Position numbers and translations under genes: made by a program
Notes under the pieces: generated by a model
Seen by the model: the letters and a program-made list of their open reading frames with translations, nothing else
Database searches by the model: none
Told to the model about the DNA's origin: nothing
Assembly (NCBI GenBank): GCA_013368325.1
Contig: JAACJK010000001.1
Location: 1,178,001-1,242,000, forward strand
Direction of reading: 5' to 3'
DNA length: 64,000 nucleotides
DNA from: Ephemerocybe angulata
Taxonomy: Eukaryota; Basidiomycota; Agaricomycetes; Agaricales; Psathyrellaceae
Shown: positions 36,728 to 50,700 of the stretch, piece after piece
Layout of the letters: every line of letters begins with the position of its first letter
Position numbering within the stretch: the stretch's first letter is position 1

Positions 36728-38168
36728 ATGGCTGCAGCGCCGCACCATGTTGCCGACGACGCCCCCATCGCTGCCCATCGCACAAAGATTCTGCTGCTCG
36801 GTCTGAGGAGGTGCGACTAAGGATTGGTAGCGCCTACAGCACACTGACAATGCCACAGGTCCGGCAAATCGTCCATCTTCAACGTGCTGTTCAAGGGCAC
36901 GCAGCCGAAGCAGACATTCTATCTCGAGACGACCCAGAAGGTCGAGGTGCATTCGGTCGAGTGAGTGGCATGCACTGGCGTGCTGGAGCGCTGACCGACC
37001 GGGGACGCGTAGCACAGTCATCCCGCTCGAGATCTGGGACACACCAGCGAATGTCACTGCGGACACTCTGGGGGCGCCGCTATCTGACTTCTCGTCGATC
37101 ATCTTCGTGATAGATATCAGAGTAAGAACGCACCTTTGTCCTTTCAGACGTCCCGGCTGACACGACTTTACACCTAAGGACCTCTACAACCAGCCCATCT
37201 CGAAGCTTGTCGAATTCATCATCGCTGCTAACAAGGTCAAGCCCGGGATACCTATCGAAGTGTTTGTGCACAAGGCGGAGAAGCTGCAGGAGGAGGATAA
37301 GATTGGTGCGGGACCTGTCTGTATGCCCATGACTCCCCCTAACCCCGTGCACAGAGAACTATAGGCAAATCAACGACCGGGTCCTCGATCGCCTGATAGA
37401 CATTAACCCTGACTACGAACACCTTCCAATCAACTTCTACCTCACCTCCGTCTACGACCATTCGCTTCACGAATCGTTCTCAAAGGTGCTGCAGAAGCTC
37501 GTAGACTCACTGCCTTATCTTGAGGAGCTCCTGAACGTGTTTTGTGCGGTACGTGTTGCGCTATCGTCCATCGCTTCTAAGCTCTTATCCCCCACAGAAT
37601 TCGCAATCGCCAAAGGCTTTTTTGTTCGACGTCCGGTCACGTCTCTATATAGCAACAGATGCATCCCCAGTGGATTCAGCGACACACAATCTATGCTGTG
37701 ACTATTTGCAAATGCTGAACTCGTTTGGACAGCTCTACAAGTGAATAGCATTTAGCGCTCCCCATAGTTTGCAATTGCTGACAGATTTCAAGGTCGATAT
37801 CAGAAACCATTAGGCAGCAACCGACCCCACAGACGCCTCCCCCAACTGCTTCGTCAGTACCGTCGCGGACACCATCACTACATGGCTCGGCGGTTTCAGA
37901 AGCCCCTATCACGCAGGTCGTACATCCTCCGACTTGGAAGCACCCCAAGGAACTGTTCTACCCCAGCGCAGCGACGACACTCCATCCGGTTACTCCTGGT
38001 ACTACCCTGACATACCATCTTATCACCAAACACCTCGCACTGCTGGCGGTTCTGCCGACCAGCGTGTATGAAAGCCGGCGCGGGCTGCTGGAGTACAACA
38101 TCGTGTTCTTCCGAGAAGGCATCCAAGAGATTTGTGATGTCGAGGAGGAAGTTCGCGATGGAAGTTAA
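36728..38168 (+). CDS. Gtr2/RagC-like Rag GTPase
   Basis: Predicted 370-residue small GTPase of the Rag family. Gtr2/RagC pairs with Gtr1/RagA on the vacuole to relay amino-acid status to TORC1. Exons: 36728-36810, 36859-36960, 37013-37121, 37179-37305, 37355-37548, 37598-37740 and 37814-38168. The P-loop is GLRRSGKS (residues 25-32), where the RRSGKSS form is typical of the RagC branch. The C-terminal half has the roadblock-like dimerisation domain, seen as TYHLITKHLALLAVLP followed by RGLLEYNIVFFREG. Two G-motifs deviate: G3 reads WDTPAN, so the DxxG glycine is Ala, and G4 reads HKAE at 129-132 instead of HKxD. A Pro/Ser-rich linker separates the two halves. The junction 37740/37814 was chosen because it alone keeps frame. 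It shares a promoter with the VTC4-like gene. Confidence 0.92.
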
Positions 38169-38742
38169 GTGTATTCGTCTCTATTCGTTTTTCTCTTAGC
38201 ATCGTTCGATATTCATCAATAGCATGTATTTGTAGCATATCAGTCGTTACCCCAATCCATCCACACGCTCTCCCCAAGATATTACTGCGTTTCGACTCTG
38301 TCGTCCCTTTGATTTCTACCCTAGTACCCTGTCCACCCACTGTACATTAGCGCGACACGAGGATTCATTTCTCGGTTTCCCTGAGCCTGGCGCTTCAACG
38401 ATCTCCACTCCATAGTTTGGGGTCGTCCGGAGGTGCAGCCAATCAGCGACGCGCAAAAGGCGGAACCTTAATGGGGAGATCACGGCGGCTTTACATTTGG
38501 GCCAAAGCGTTCCGTAAAGAGTAATTTAGGCGGAGAATAGGCGCGCCTGGACCAGCACGCGTCCGATCACGTGCGCACATTTCTTCACGAACTTTGGGGT
38601 TGGGGCCAATAAAACTAATTTCTGTGAGGATTGTGCAGGAACTATACAGCTGGGTCCTCCTTCCGCCTTTCCCTCAGTATAATATCTCTCGTCGTCGTGG
38701 TCCACGTTCCCCAGCACCCTCTCCTCGCTGTCGCCAGCCAAA
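38169..38742. other. intergenic, promoter of fatty acid synthase
   Basis: 574 bases between Gtr2-like and FAS genes, same direction. It holds the Gtr2 3' end and the FAS promoter with a CACGTG box and a CCAAT box. A 178-codon antisense frame (38526-39062) overlaps the FAS start and is not credible. Confidence 0.55.
38568..38573 (+). promoter_or_regulatory. CACGTG box in FAS promoter
   Basis: Perfect CACGTG 170 bases before the FAS ATG, followed by a CCAAT pentamer at 38606-38610. Basic helix-loop-helix factors control FAS genes in yeast, so a role is plausible but unproven. Confidence 0.35.
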
Positions 38743-41700
38743 ATGTCCACAACGGCCAACGGCCACGCCACGCGTGCTAATGAAATCGCCACTCGCCCCC
38801 TCGTAATCGCCCAGGGCCAGCTGAAGGTGCGTCGTGCTGGCGATGCCCATCCGATATCGATGTACTGACGCGATTCGATCCAGGTCTCCATCCCGGTGTC
38901 GACCTCGGCGGATGAATGGATTGCTGCTGAAGTTCTTAAGGAGGACTTTCTATCGACCATAGACGCGGGGATCGCGCTCAGCGATGATGCCGACGAGCAG
39001 GCAGAAGCAATTGTAGAGCTCTCTGCCCGATTTCTCGCCCACGTCGCATCCAGCGTCCCCAAGGACCCTCAATCTACCAACGCCCGTACAGCTGTTCTCT
39101 ACAATGTGCTCAAGCACTTCACCTCATCGTACCTCGCCACCGAGGACGTGCACTCTCTGGCCGCCACCTACAGCACCGAGACCCGCAAACTAGTCCTCTC
39201 GGCATACTTCTCCGCCGTTGGCACTCTCCAGGCTCGCGGTGTCGAGGCTATTCCCCAACAACCCGAGTCCGCGTTACTGTCGGCTGCCTCATCAGGCAAA
39301 GCCTCGATCTTTGCGCTATTCGGGGGCCAGGGCACTAATGAAGTGTATCTCGACGAACTCCAAGGCTTTTACGACATCTACCGACCCTTCGTCGAGTCCT
39401 TCCTCAAGACCGTCACCACCGACGTCCTTATTCCCCTCGCCGAGGAGGAGAACGATAGCACCTTCTACACCCATGGCCTGGATGTCGTCTCATGGCTCTC
39501 TGGCGTGACACCCCGTCCCCCCGTCGCATATACCGCCTCCGTCCCCGTCTCCTTTCCTCTCATCGGCCTGACCCAACTCGTCCAGTATCTTGTCGTGTGC
39601 CGCGTCGCTGGCCTCACCCCTGGCCAACTACGCGATCGCATCGGAGGCGCGACTGGTCACTCTCAGGGAATCGTCTCGGCGGTTGCGATCTCATCGTCGT
39701 CGACCTTTGAGGAGCTCACCGCCAACTCGCGCAAGGCCCTCAAATGGCTCTTCTATTCCGGCCTCCGTGGCCAGCAGGCCTTCCCCGTCACCGCCATCGA
39801 CCCATCCATCGTGCAGGACGCCGTCGAGGGTGGTGAGGGCACTCCCAGCCCCATGTTGTCCGTCACCGGTCTCGTCTTGAAGGAGCTTGAACCACATATC
39901 ACGAAGACTAACAAGTACCTCCCCGAGAACTCGAAGCTCTTCATCTCCCTCCACAACGGCCCCAAGACCTTCGTCGTCACCGGCCCTCCCAAGGCTCTCT
40001 TCGGCCTCGTCACCTCCCTCCGCAAGGTCAAGGCTGCTAGCGGCACCGATCAAAGCAAGATCCCCTTCTCCCAGCGCAAGCCCGTCTTCTCGATCCGTTT
40101 CTTGGTCGTCGGCGTCCCATACCACAGCGCCTATCTCGCCGAGTTGACTGAGGAGTTGATCGAGGACGATTTGGAGGGTGAGGAGCTCTGGCAGGCGAAG
40201 GACCTCAAGATTCCCGTCTACAACACTGAGGATGGTACGTAAACGCGTTTATTATTTCAAAAAGACGCGTTATTCTAACAATTGGTACTTGCAGGTTCCG
40301 ACTTGCGCGAGCTCTCGACTTCGATCACCCGTTCGCTGTGCGAACAGATCTTCACCTCGCCGATCCACTGGAGCAAGGCCACGAACTTCCCCGAGACTGC
40401 CACTCACGCCATTGACTTCGGTCCTGGAGGCGCCAGCGGCATTGGTCCGCTCACGGCGAGGAACTTCGAGGGTCGTGGTGTTCGGGTCATCGTTGCTGGG
40501 CTTCGTGGCAAGGGCGACGTCGAGCTCTACAGCTCTGTCAACGTCAAGTACGAGGACTGGTGGAGCAAGAAATGGTCGCCTGGATTGGTCCGCAACAGGT
40601 GAGCCTCGTCGAGTTCGATTGCAAGCCCGATTTTACTGACCATGATTTGCAGCGAGGGCGAGCTCTTCCTCGATACCCCTTTCTCTCGTCTGCTCGGAAA
40701 GCCCCCCATCATGGTTGCTGGTATGACCCCGTCCACTGTCAAGGCCGGCTTTGTCAGTGCCGTCTTGGATGCTGGATACCACATCGAGCTGGCGGGTGGA
40801 GGACACTACAACGCAAAGGCTCTTCGTTCCAAGGTCGCTGAGATTCAGAAGCTGATTCCCGATGGCGTCGGCATTACCCTCAACGCCCTCTACATCAACC
40901 CGCGCCAGTTCACCTTCCAGTTCCCTCTCTGGCAAGAGATGAGGAAGGAGGGGCTCCCCGTCGAAGGCTTCTGTGTTGCTGCTGGCATCCCCACCACCGA
41001 GAAGGCTGTCGAGATCATTGAGGCTCTCAAGGCCGCTGGAATCAAGCACATCTCGTTCAAGCCTGGTTCCGTCGACGGCATCCGTCAGGTCATCAACATC
41101 GCCTCTGCCAACCCCGACTTCCCCATCATCATGCAGTGGACTGGTGGACGTGCCGGGGGACACCACTCGTTCGAGGACTTCCACCAGCCCGTCCTCTCGA
41201 CCTACCGCGCGATCCGTGAGCACCCCAACATCGTCCTCGTTGGTGGCTCCGGCTTCGGTTCGGCGGAGGATGTCTACGAGTACCTCACCGGTGACTGGTC
41301 CGTTGCGCGCTTCGGCGTCCAGCCCATGCCCTTCGATGGTTTCCTCTTCGCCAGTCGCGTCATGGTCGCGAAGGAGGCGCACACCAGCTCCTCCGTCAAG
41401 GACCTCATCGTCGCCGCTGCTGGCGTTGACGATGCTCAGTGGGAGGGAACGTACGCGAAGCCGACCGGCGGTATTCTCACCGTGCGATCTGAGCTTGGCG
41501 AGCCCATCCACAAGGTCGCGACCCGTGCCGTCAAGTTGTGGAAGGAGTTTGATGATGGTGTCTTCAAGTTGCCCAAGGAAAAGCGTGTGTCGTGGTTGAA
41601 GGAGAGGAAGGATGAGGTGATCGCGAAGTTGAACAAGGACTTCTCCAAGCCTTGGTTCGGGTGGAAGAAGGATGGGAGTGTTGCGAAGGATCTGGGGGAT

Positions 41701-44700
41701 ATGACCTATGAGGAGGTCGTCCTGAGGATGGTTAGGCTCATGTATGTTGCTCACCAGCAGCGATGGGTCGACATCTCCCTCAGGAACTTGACTGGAGATT
41801 GGCTGCGCCGCGTCGAGGAGCGATTCGCCGGTGTCGATGGTGGAGGAGTCAAGCCTTCGCTGCTTCAGTCGTATACGTCGCTTGACGAGCCTCTGCCGTT
41901 CGTCCAGCAGTTCTTCGAGAAGTACCCTCTTGGAAGGGAGCAGTTGCTTGCGGCTGAGGATAGCGCATACTTCCTGGCCATCGCGCAGCGTCCTGGGCAG
42001 AAACCCGTTCCCTTCATCCCTGTGCTCGACGCCTCCTTTGAAGTATGGTTCAAGAAGGTATGTGATCCTCATGTGATAACGACCCATGTGCTCAAACTGA
42101 TAAATTTTCTGTTCGTCATAGGATTCACTCTGGGCTGCCGAAGATATCGACGCCGTCTTTGATCAAGATCCGCAGCGCGTGTGTATCCTTCAGGGGCCTG
42201 TTGCAGTTAAGTGGTCGGTTAAGAAGGATGAGCCCGTTAAGGAGATCCTCGGCAACGTCAACAAGACCCTCATCGAGCGCTTGCTGGAACGCAAGTATAA
42301 CGGAGATGTCTCTACCGTTCCTGTCGTCGACTACCTCGCCCCTGTCCCTGCTCCTGCTCCTGTCCTCACCGGCGTCTCCCGCAAGGTCGAGGGCGACAAG
42401 GTCATCTATCAATTCGGCAAGGCTCTTCCCGATAGCAAGACATGGCTCGAGACCCTTGCTGGGCCCGAGCTTTCGTGGTTGAGGGCCCTCGTCACCTCGA
42501 AGACCATCGTCCGCGGCTCCGGCTATGTCGACAACGGTCTCCAGCGTCTCCTCGCTCCCCGTCCCAACCAGAAGGTCGTCGTCCAGTATACCGGCTCTGC
42601 ACCCACCGCCGTCACCCTCTACGGCGCCGCCCGCTCTTACGGTGCCCACATCCCCGACTTCAAGGCCGCCGAGATCATTTACAACGCCGCCTCCAAGGCC
42701 ATCAACGTCACTGTCTTCGAAGAGCGCAGCGGTGTCTCTGTTCCCCTCACCCTCCAGTTCGTCTACAAGCCTTCCCAGGGCTTCAACCCTATCCACGAAG
42801 TCGCTGAGGGCCGCAACACCCGCATCAAGGAGTTCTACTGGAAGTTGTGGTACGGTGATAATGAGACTCTCCCCAAGATTGACATCAACGAGACTTTCGT
42901 CGGGCCTGAGGTTACCATTGAGGAGGAGGATGTCGAGCAGTTCTGCGCTGTTGTCGGCAACCAGGGCGAGGCGTACACCTCGGCGCGCACCAAGACTATT
43001 CAGGCGCCTATGGACTTCGCCATCGTTACTGGCTGGCAGGTATGTTATAGTTTTGTTCTCGCTCACCGTGAACTCTTGCTAACGACGTTTTACAGGCTAT
43101 CATGAAGTCTATCTTCCCCGCTGCCATCGACGGCGACCTCCTTCGCCTTGTTCACCTTTCCAACGGCTTCCGTATGGTCGATGGCGCCAAGCCTCTCCAG
43201 GTTGGCGACGTTTGCAAGGCCGAGGCCAAGATCGTCTCCGTCATCAACTCGGATGCAGGGAAGGTCGTGAAGGTCAAGGGATACGTCTACCGCAAGGGTG
43301 AGCGTGTCATCGAGGTCGTCTCCTCCTTCCTGTACCGCGGCCGCTTCGAGGACTACGAGAACACCTTTGAGATCATCGAGGAGCCCGACTACCTCGTCCC
43401 CTTCGAGACCATCGCCTCCATCGGCGTCCTCGAGTCGAAGGAGTGGCACGACTGGGACGACGAATCGTACACTCCCACCCCTGGTACTTCTCTCGTCTTC
43501 CGCGTGCAGTCCCGCGTCTCCTTCAAGGACAAGGCTACTTTCCGTACTCTCAACGTCAGCGGCGGCATCTACATTCGCAACCAGCTCAAGGTCCTCGTCA
43601 AGGTCGGCAGCGTCGAGTTCACCCAGGAGAACTGCCTCGGCAACCCCGTCACCGCGTACTTGCAGCGCCACGGTACTCCCCAAGGCCTCAGCACCCCTCT
43701 CGCCAACGACGGGTATACCCTCACCAAGGCCGACGGCACGACCACCTTCAACGCTCCCCTCACCAACGAGCCGTACTCCAAGATCTCTGGCGATTTCAAC
43801 CCTATTCATATCAACCCGTACTTCTCTGACTTCGCCTCTCTGCCTGCTACAATCACCCATGGTCTGTGGTCCAGTGCCGCCACCCGTCGCTACGTCGAGA
43901 CTGTCGTCGCTCAAGGCCACCCCGAGCGTGTCATTGCGTGAGTTCCTGTCCATTTTCTTTTATGTCTCGCGATACTGACACCCACTCTTAGCTACGATGT
44001 CACCTTCGTCGGCATGGTCATCCCCGGCGACGAGCTCAGCGTCAAGGTCCGCCACGTCGGCATGCGCGATGGAAACATCGTCGTGAACGTCGAGACCGTC
44101 AACAGCCAGGGCGAGAAGGTCCTCGCTGGATCCGCAGAGGTTTCGCAGCCCACCACCGTCTACGTCTTCACCGGCCAGGGCTCCCAGGAGCAGGGCATGG
44201 GCATGGACTTGTACAACAACTCCCCCGCCGCCAAAGCTGTCTGGGACGGCGCTGACGCCCACTTGCTCGCCGTCTACGGTTTCTCGATCCTCGAGATCGT
44301 CAAGGAGAACCCTAAGGAGAAGACGATCCACTTCGGTGGTATCAAGGGCCAGGCGATTCGCCAGCGCTACATGGACATGACCTACGACGCGATGGACAAG
44401 GACGGACACGTCAAGACCCTGCCCCTCTTCGCCGACATCGACATCCGCACCGCCAAGTATACCTTCAGCCACCCCAACGGTCTCCTCTTCGCCACCCAGT
44501 TTGCTCAAATCGCCCTCGTCGTCACTGAGAAGGCCGCCTTCGAGGACATGCGCGCGAAGGGCTTCGTCCAGAAGGACTGTGCCTTTGCCGGTCACTCTTT
44601 GGGAGAGTACTCTGCTCTCGCTTCCATCGCCGATGTTCTCCACATCTCTGCCCTTGTGGACGTCGTCTTCTACCGTGGTATTACGATGCAACGTGCTGTC

Positions 44701-47700
44701 GAGCGTGATGCTCTTAACCGCTCCAACTACGCCATGTGTGCCGTCAACCCCAGCCGTATCTCGCCTACGTTCACCGACCAGGCGCTTCGTGAGGTCGTCG
44801 ACTCCATTTCGACCACCACTTCGACCCTTCTTGAGATTGTCAACTTCAATGTTGAGGTATGTGCAGCGCCTTGTTTCTTGATATCTTCGGGTTCTGACGT
44901 TCGTTTCCTAGGGCCAACAATACGTTTGCGCCGGAGAGCTTCTTGCTCTACAGACGCTCACCAACGTCCTCAACTTCCTGAAGATCCAGAAGATCGATAT
45001 CGCTAAGGTTTGTATCTCTTTCCTTTCCTTTCGCTTCCTCCCATGTATTAACAGGTGTATTATAGTTGACCGAGACCTACTCCATCGAGAAGGTCAAGGA
45101 GATGCTCGGCGACATTATCAAGTCCTGCCACGAGAAGGCCCTTGAGCAGCAGAAGGTTCAGGACGGCTACGTCAAGCTTGAGCGTGGCTTTGCCACCATC
45201 CCTCTCCCCGGTATCGATGTGCCTTTCCACTCCCGCTACCTCTGGGCCGGTGTCCTGCCTTTCCGTGCATGTGCGTATAGATGTTTCTCTCTTTGCATTT
45301 GGGCTGCGATTGACGAAAGTATCCAGACCTCTCCAAGAAGATCAACGCGGAGGACCTCAACCCCGACATGTTGGTCGGAAAGTACATCCCCAACTTGATC
45401 GCTAAGCCATTCGAAGTCACCCGCGAGTACGCCCAAATCATCTACGACCAGACCTCTTCGCCTCGCCTCGACAAGGTCCTGACCAAGTGGGAGGAGGAGA
45501 ACTGGGCCAGCGTCGACAACCGTCAGAAGCTCGCCTACATCATCCTCGTCGAGTTGCTCGCATACCAGTTCGCTTCCCCCGTCCGCTGGATCGAGACCCA
45601 GGATCGCCTCTTCGTCAACTACGCCTTCGAGCGCTTCATCGAGATCGGTCCTTCCCCCACTCTAACTGGTATGGCCACCCGTACCCTCAAGGCCAAGTAC
45701 GAGTCGTCCGACGGTTCCCTGTCCCACACGCGTGTTATCCTCTGCCACTCCAAGAACGGCAAGGAGATCTACTACCAGTTCGAGGACGAGCTTGAGGCCC
45801 CTGCCGCTGAGGAAACCTCCTCGGCTCCGGTCGTCGCTGCTTCCGCCGCCGTTGCCGCTGCACCCGTCGCCGCTCCTGCTGCTTCTGGACCCGTGGCCAA
45901 CGTCGAGGATGCCCCCATCTCTGCTGTTGAAGTCCTCCTCGTCATCGTCGCCCAGAAGCTCAAGAAGAAGGTCGACGAGATCCCTCTCAGCAAGTCGATC
46001 AAGGACCTCGTCGGAGGCAAGTCGACCCTGCAGAACGAGATCCTTGGCGATCTCCAGCAGGAGTTCTCGTCTGCGCCTGAGAAGGGTGAAGAGCTTCCTC
46101 TCGAGGAGCTCGCGTCTGGTTTGGGATCCTCGGGTTCTCTCGGCAAGTACAGTGCTGGCCTCATCTCGCGTCTCGTCAGTGGAAAGATGCCCGGTGGATT
46201 CAACGCCTCTGCCATCAAGTCGTACTTGAACAAGCGCTTCGGTCTCGGTCCCTCCCGCGCTGACGGCGTTCTCCTGCTCGCCACCACCCTCGAGCCTCCC
46301 AAGCGTCTCGGATCTGAGGCGGAGGCCAAGGCTTGGCTCGACGCCATCGTCCCGACCTATGCCCAGCGCGCTGGCATTTCGCTCTCTTCTCAGTCGAGCG
46401 GAGGTGGAGGTGGAGGAGGCGGAGGAGGTGCTGTCATCAACAGCGAGGAGTTCCTGCAGTTCCAGGCTGACCAACAAAGGTTCGCCCAGCAGCAGATCGA
46501 GGTGTACATGCGTTACCTCGGTCGTGACTCCCGTGCTGGAGAGATCGCTTTCGACAGTGAGAAGTCCAACGCCGCTGCCCTCCAGGCCAGGTTGGACAGC
46601 ATCACGCGCGAGCACGGCGAATCTTACATCGACGGTATCCAGCCTCGCTTCGACGCCCTCAAGGCCCGCCACTTCGACTCTTCTTGGAACTGGGCTCGTC
46701 AAGACGCTCTTCTCATGTTCTACGACATCATTCACGGCCGCCTCACAACTGTCGATCGTGAGATCACCGCTCGCTGCATTGCCCTCCTCAACCGTGCCGA
46801 CCCCGACATGTTGGAGTACATGGAGTACTACATTGAGCACTGTGACGCATCGAAGGGCGAGAACTATAAGTTGGCGAAGGAGTTCGGTCAGCAGTTCATC
46901 GACAACACCAGGGAAGTGCTCGGAAAGCCCCCTGTATACAAGGATGGTACGTCTACTGATTTCTCTTTCTTGGACTTCTACTGATGTTTTCCCTAGTCAC
47001 CTTCCCCACTGCTCCTCACACCGAGGTCACTGCCAAGGGCGACATCGTCTACAGCGAGGTCGTCCGCGAGAAGGTCCGCAAGCTCGAGGCCTACGTCGAG
47101 GAGATGGCCAACGGCGGCGCTGTTTCGGAGACCGTCAACGTCCAGAAGCTCCAGGACGACGTCTCCAAGCTCTGGACCATCGTCAGCGCCCTCCCTGAAG
47201 TTGGAGACGAGCAGCGCAACCGCATCAAGTCCCTCTACGAGGACGTCGTTCGCTCCCTCGTGAAGAACCCTGAGGTCGCTCTCCCGCCTTCCGCTCCTCG
47301 CAGCCGTCGCTCCTCGTCTCAGTTCCTCCGACCCCAGCTCACTGGTATCCCCTCGGTCACCTCTATCTCCTCCACCTCTTTGCCCTTGCTCCACCTCAAG
47401 CGCCGCGTCGGCAACGCCTGGGAGTACAGCAGCAACCTCACCGGTGTCTACCTCGACATCTTGCACGAGATCGCTACCTCTGGAACCACCTTTAAGGACA
47501 AGAACGCCCTCCTGACTGGTGTCGGAAAGGGGTCCATCGGTATCGAAGTCGTCAAGGGTCTCCTCGCCGGTGGCGCCCGCGTCGTTATCACCACCTCGAG
47601 CTACAACCGCAAGACTGTCGAATACTACCAGTCGATTTACCACTCCGTCGGTAGCCGTGGATCTGCCCTTACCGTCGTCCCCTTCAACCAGGCTTCTAAG

Positions 47701-50700
47701 CAGGACGTCGAAGCCCTCGTCGACTACATCTACTCGACCTTGGGCATGGATCTCGACTACATCCTCCCCTTCGCCGGTATTCCCGAGAACGGCCGTGAGA
47801 TCGATGGCTTGGACGACCGCTCTGAGCTCGCTCACCGCATGATGCTGGTCAACCTCCTCCGCATTCTCGGAGCTGTCAAGACCAAGAAGGCCAGCCGTGC
47901 GTTCGTCACTCGTCCTACCCAGGTCATCCTCCCTCTCTCTCCCAACCACGGTACCTTCGGAAACGACGGTCTTTACGCTGAGTCGAAGATCTCCCTCGAG
48001 ACTCTCTTCCAGCGATGGGCATCCGAGAGCTGGGGTGAATACCTCTGTCTCGCCGGTGCAGTCATCGGGTACGTTTTATTCTATTTTACCTCATTTTATT
48101 CTCCCTAACATTGATCCCTAGTTGGACTCGTGGTACTGGCTTGATGGGCCCCACCAACATCGTTGCCCAAGGCCTCGAGAAGTACGGTGTCCGCACCTTC
48201 TCCGCCAAGGAGATGGCCTTCAACATTCTCGGCCTCATGCATCCCCTCCTCTTCAGCATCACTCAGGTCGAGCCTATCTGGGCCGACTTGAACGGAGGAA
48301 TGGATCGTCTTCCTGACCTTGCCGAAATCACTGGCCGTATCCGCTCTGAACTCAACAAGAAGGCCGACATCTCCAAGGCCGTCACCCGCGACAACTCCGC
48401 CGACTACAAGATCATTCATGGCGTTGAAGCTGAGCGACTCCTCCAGACCGTCGACGTCCTCCCCCGTGCCAACTTCCGCTTCGAGTTCCCTACTCTCGAG
48501 AACGTCGAATCCCTTTCCGATGTCGCCTCCCTCCGTGGGTTGCTCGATCTCGAGAAGGTCGTCGTCGTTACTGGTTATGGTGAGGTCGGACCTTGGGGTA
48601 GCGCTCGTACTCGTTGGGAGATGGAGGCTCGTGGTGAGCTCACCATCACTGGCTGCATCGAGATGGCCTGGATCATGGGCTTCATCAAGCACTTCAACGG
48701 CCGTCTCAAGGATGGCTCTCTCTACGTCGGTTGGGTCGACACCAAGACCAACGAGCCTGTCGACGACAAGGACGTCAAGGGTCGCTACGAGAAGGACATC
48801 ATCGCCCACGCCGGTGTTCGCCTTATCGGTATGTCATTTCTTCAAGGTTTACTTCGATTGGTTTCTGATTCTTTTTTGTGCAGAACCCGAGCTTTTCCGC
48901 GGCTACAACCCCGACAAGAAGGTCTTCAACCAGGAAATCGAGCTCCTGCACGATCTCGAGCCCATTGAAGTCTCCGAGTCTGAAGCGCAGAAGTTCAAGC
49001 TGCAGCACGGCGAGAAGTGCGACGTCTGGGCGGCTGAGGGTGATCAATGGTTCGCCAAGCTCAAGAAGGGTGCCTGCGTGTTCGTCCCCAAGGCCTTCAA
49101 GTTCAGTCGCACCGTTGCTGGTCAGATCCCTACTGGATGGCACGCTGGACGCTACGGTATTCCGGACGACATCATCGCGCAGACCGATCGCGCTACCCTC
49201 TGGGCTCTTGTCTCCACTGCCGAAGCCCTCAACGCCTCTGGCATCACCGACCCGTATGAGCTTTACAAGCACATGCATCCCTCTGAGGTCGGCACTGCTA
49301 TTGGTAGTGGTATGGGTGGTGTTACCTCTATGGCTAAGATGTTCAAGGACCGTCGCGATGAGAAGGATGTGCAGAACGACATTCTCCAAGAGACCTTCAT
49401 CAACACAACTGCTGGTTGGGTCAATCTCCTGCTCCTCTCTTCAAGCGGACCTGTCAAGATCCCCGTCGGTGCCTGGTACGTTTTCATTCCGCCTTGATTC
49501 GATAATTTTGCTAACTGTCTTTTACAGCGCAACCGCCTTGCAGTCTCTCGAGATCGCTTGCGATACTGTCCTCTCCGGCAAGGCCAAGGTCATGCTCGCT
49601 GGTGGCTTCGACGATATCAGCGAGGAAGGTTCTTACGAGTTCGCGAACATGAAGGCTACCAGCAACGCCGAGACCGAGTTTGCTATGGGTCGCGAGCCCA
49701 CCGAGATGTCCCGACCTGCTACCACTTCCCGTGCCGGATTCATGGAGTCCCAGGGTTGCGGTGTCCACGTCGTCATGAGCGCCAAGACTGCTCTTGAGCT
49801 CGGTGCTCCCATCCGCGGTATCCTCGCCTTCACCTCCACTTCGACTGACAAGGCCGGCCGTTCCGTCCCTGCTCCTGGAAAGGGCGCTCTTACTGTCGCC
49901 CGCGAAGTTGCACCCAAGCACCCCCTCCCCATCCTCGATGTTGCCTACCGCTCCCGCCAACTCGCCTTCCGCCGCAAGCAGATCTCTCAGTGGCTCGAGT
50001 ACGAGCACGAGCAGCTCCACGAGGAAATTGCCTTCCGCAAGTCCAAGTCGGAGGATGTCAGCGAGAGCTATGTCTCCGAGCGTCTTGCCTCCCTCGAGGC
50101 CGACGCTGCCCGCCAAGAGAAGGGCGCTCTCGCGATGTACGGTATGCTCGAGGGTACCGATCCCAACATCGCTCCCTTGCGTCGCGCGCTCGCAGTCTGG
50201 GGTCTCACCGCCGACGATATTGGTGTCCTTTCTATCCACGGTACCAGTACCAAGGCCAACGAGGAGAACGAGACGAGGATCTGGAACGATATCTTCACCA
50301 CCATCTCGAGGACGCCCGGTAACGCCGTCCCTGTTATGGCTCAGAAGAGCTTGCTCGGTCACGCCAAGGGTGGTTCCGCTGCCTGGCAGATGACTGGTCT
50401 CCTCCAGACCATCATCACCGGTGTCGTCCCAGGTAACCGTAACAGCGAGTAAGTCCTCCGATTACGCTTCCTTCACTTTCAAGGTACTAAGACTCTTTTT
50501 AGCAACATCGACTCCCACTTCCAGGACCGCAAGTACCTCATGTTCCCGTCCAAGTCGATCAACACCGATGGGATCCGCGCTGGTGTCATGTCGTCCTTCG
50601 GTTTCGGTCAGGTCGGCGGTACCGTCATGGTCATCCACCCTCGCTACCTCCTCGGCGCTCTCGAGCCTTCTTACTACGAGAGTTACAAGGCCCGTAACCA

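Noticed and set aside
37741..37784. Shorter alternative intron in the Gtr2-like gene ending at 37784
   Set aside because: It leads to the wrong phase for the C-terminal dimerisation domain. The acceptor at 37812-37813 restores the frame.
40633..42087. 484-codon minus-strand open frame inside FAS, and several other long antisense frames there (42125-43066, 43090-43953, 45662-46840, 46993-47949, 49511-50362)
   Set aside because: They mirror FAS exons exactly. Strong third-position G/C bias in the sense strand removes stops on the antisense strand. Composition is Asp/Gly/Val/Leu-rich shadow sequence without domains.
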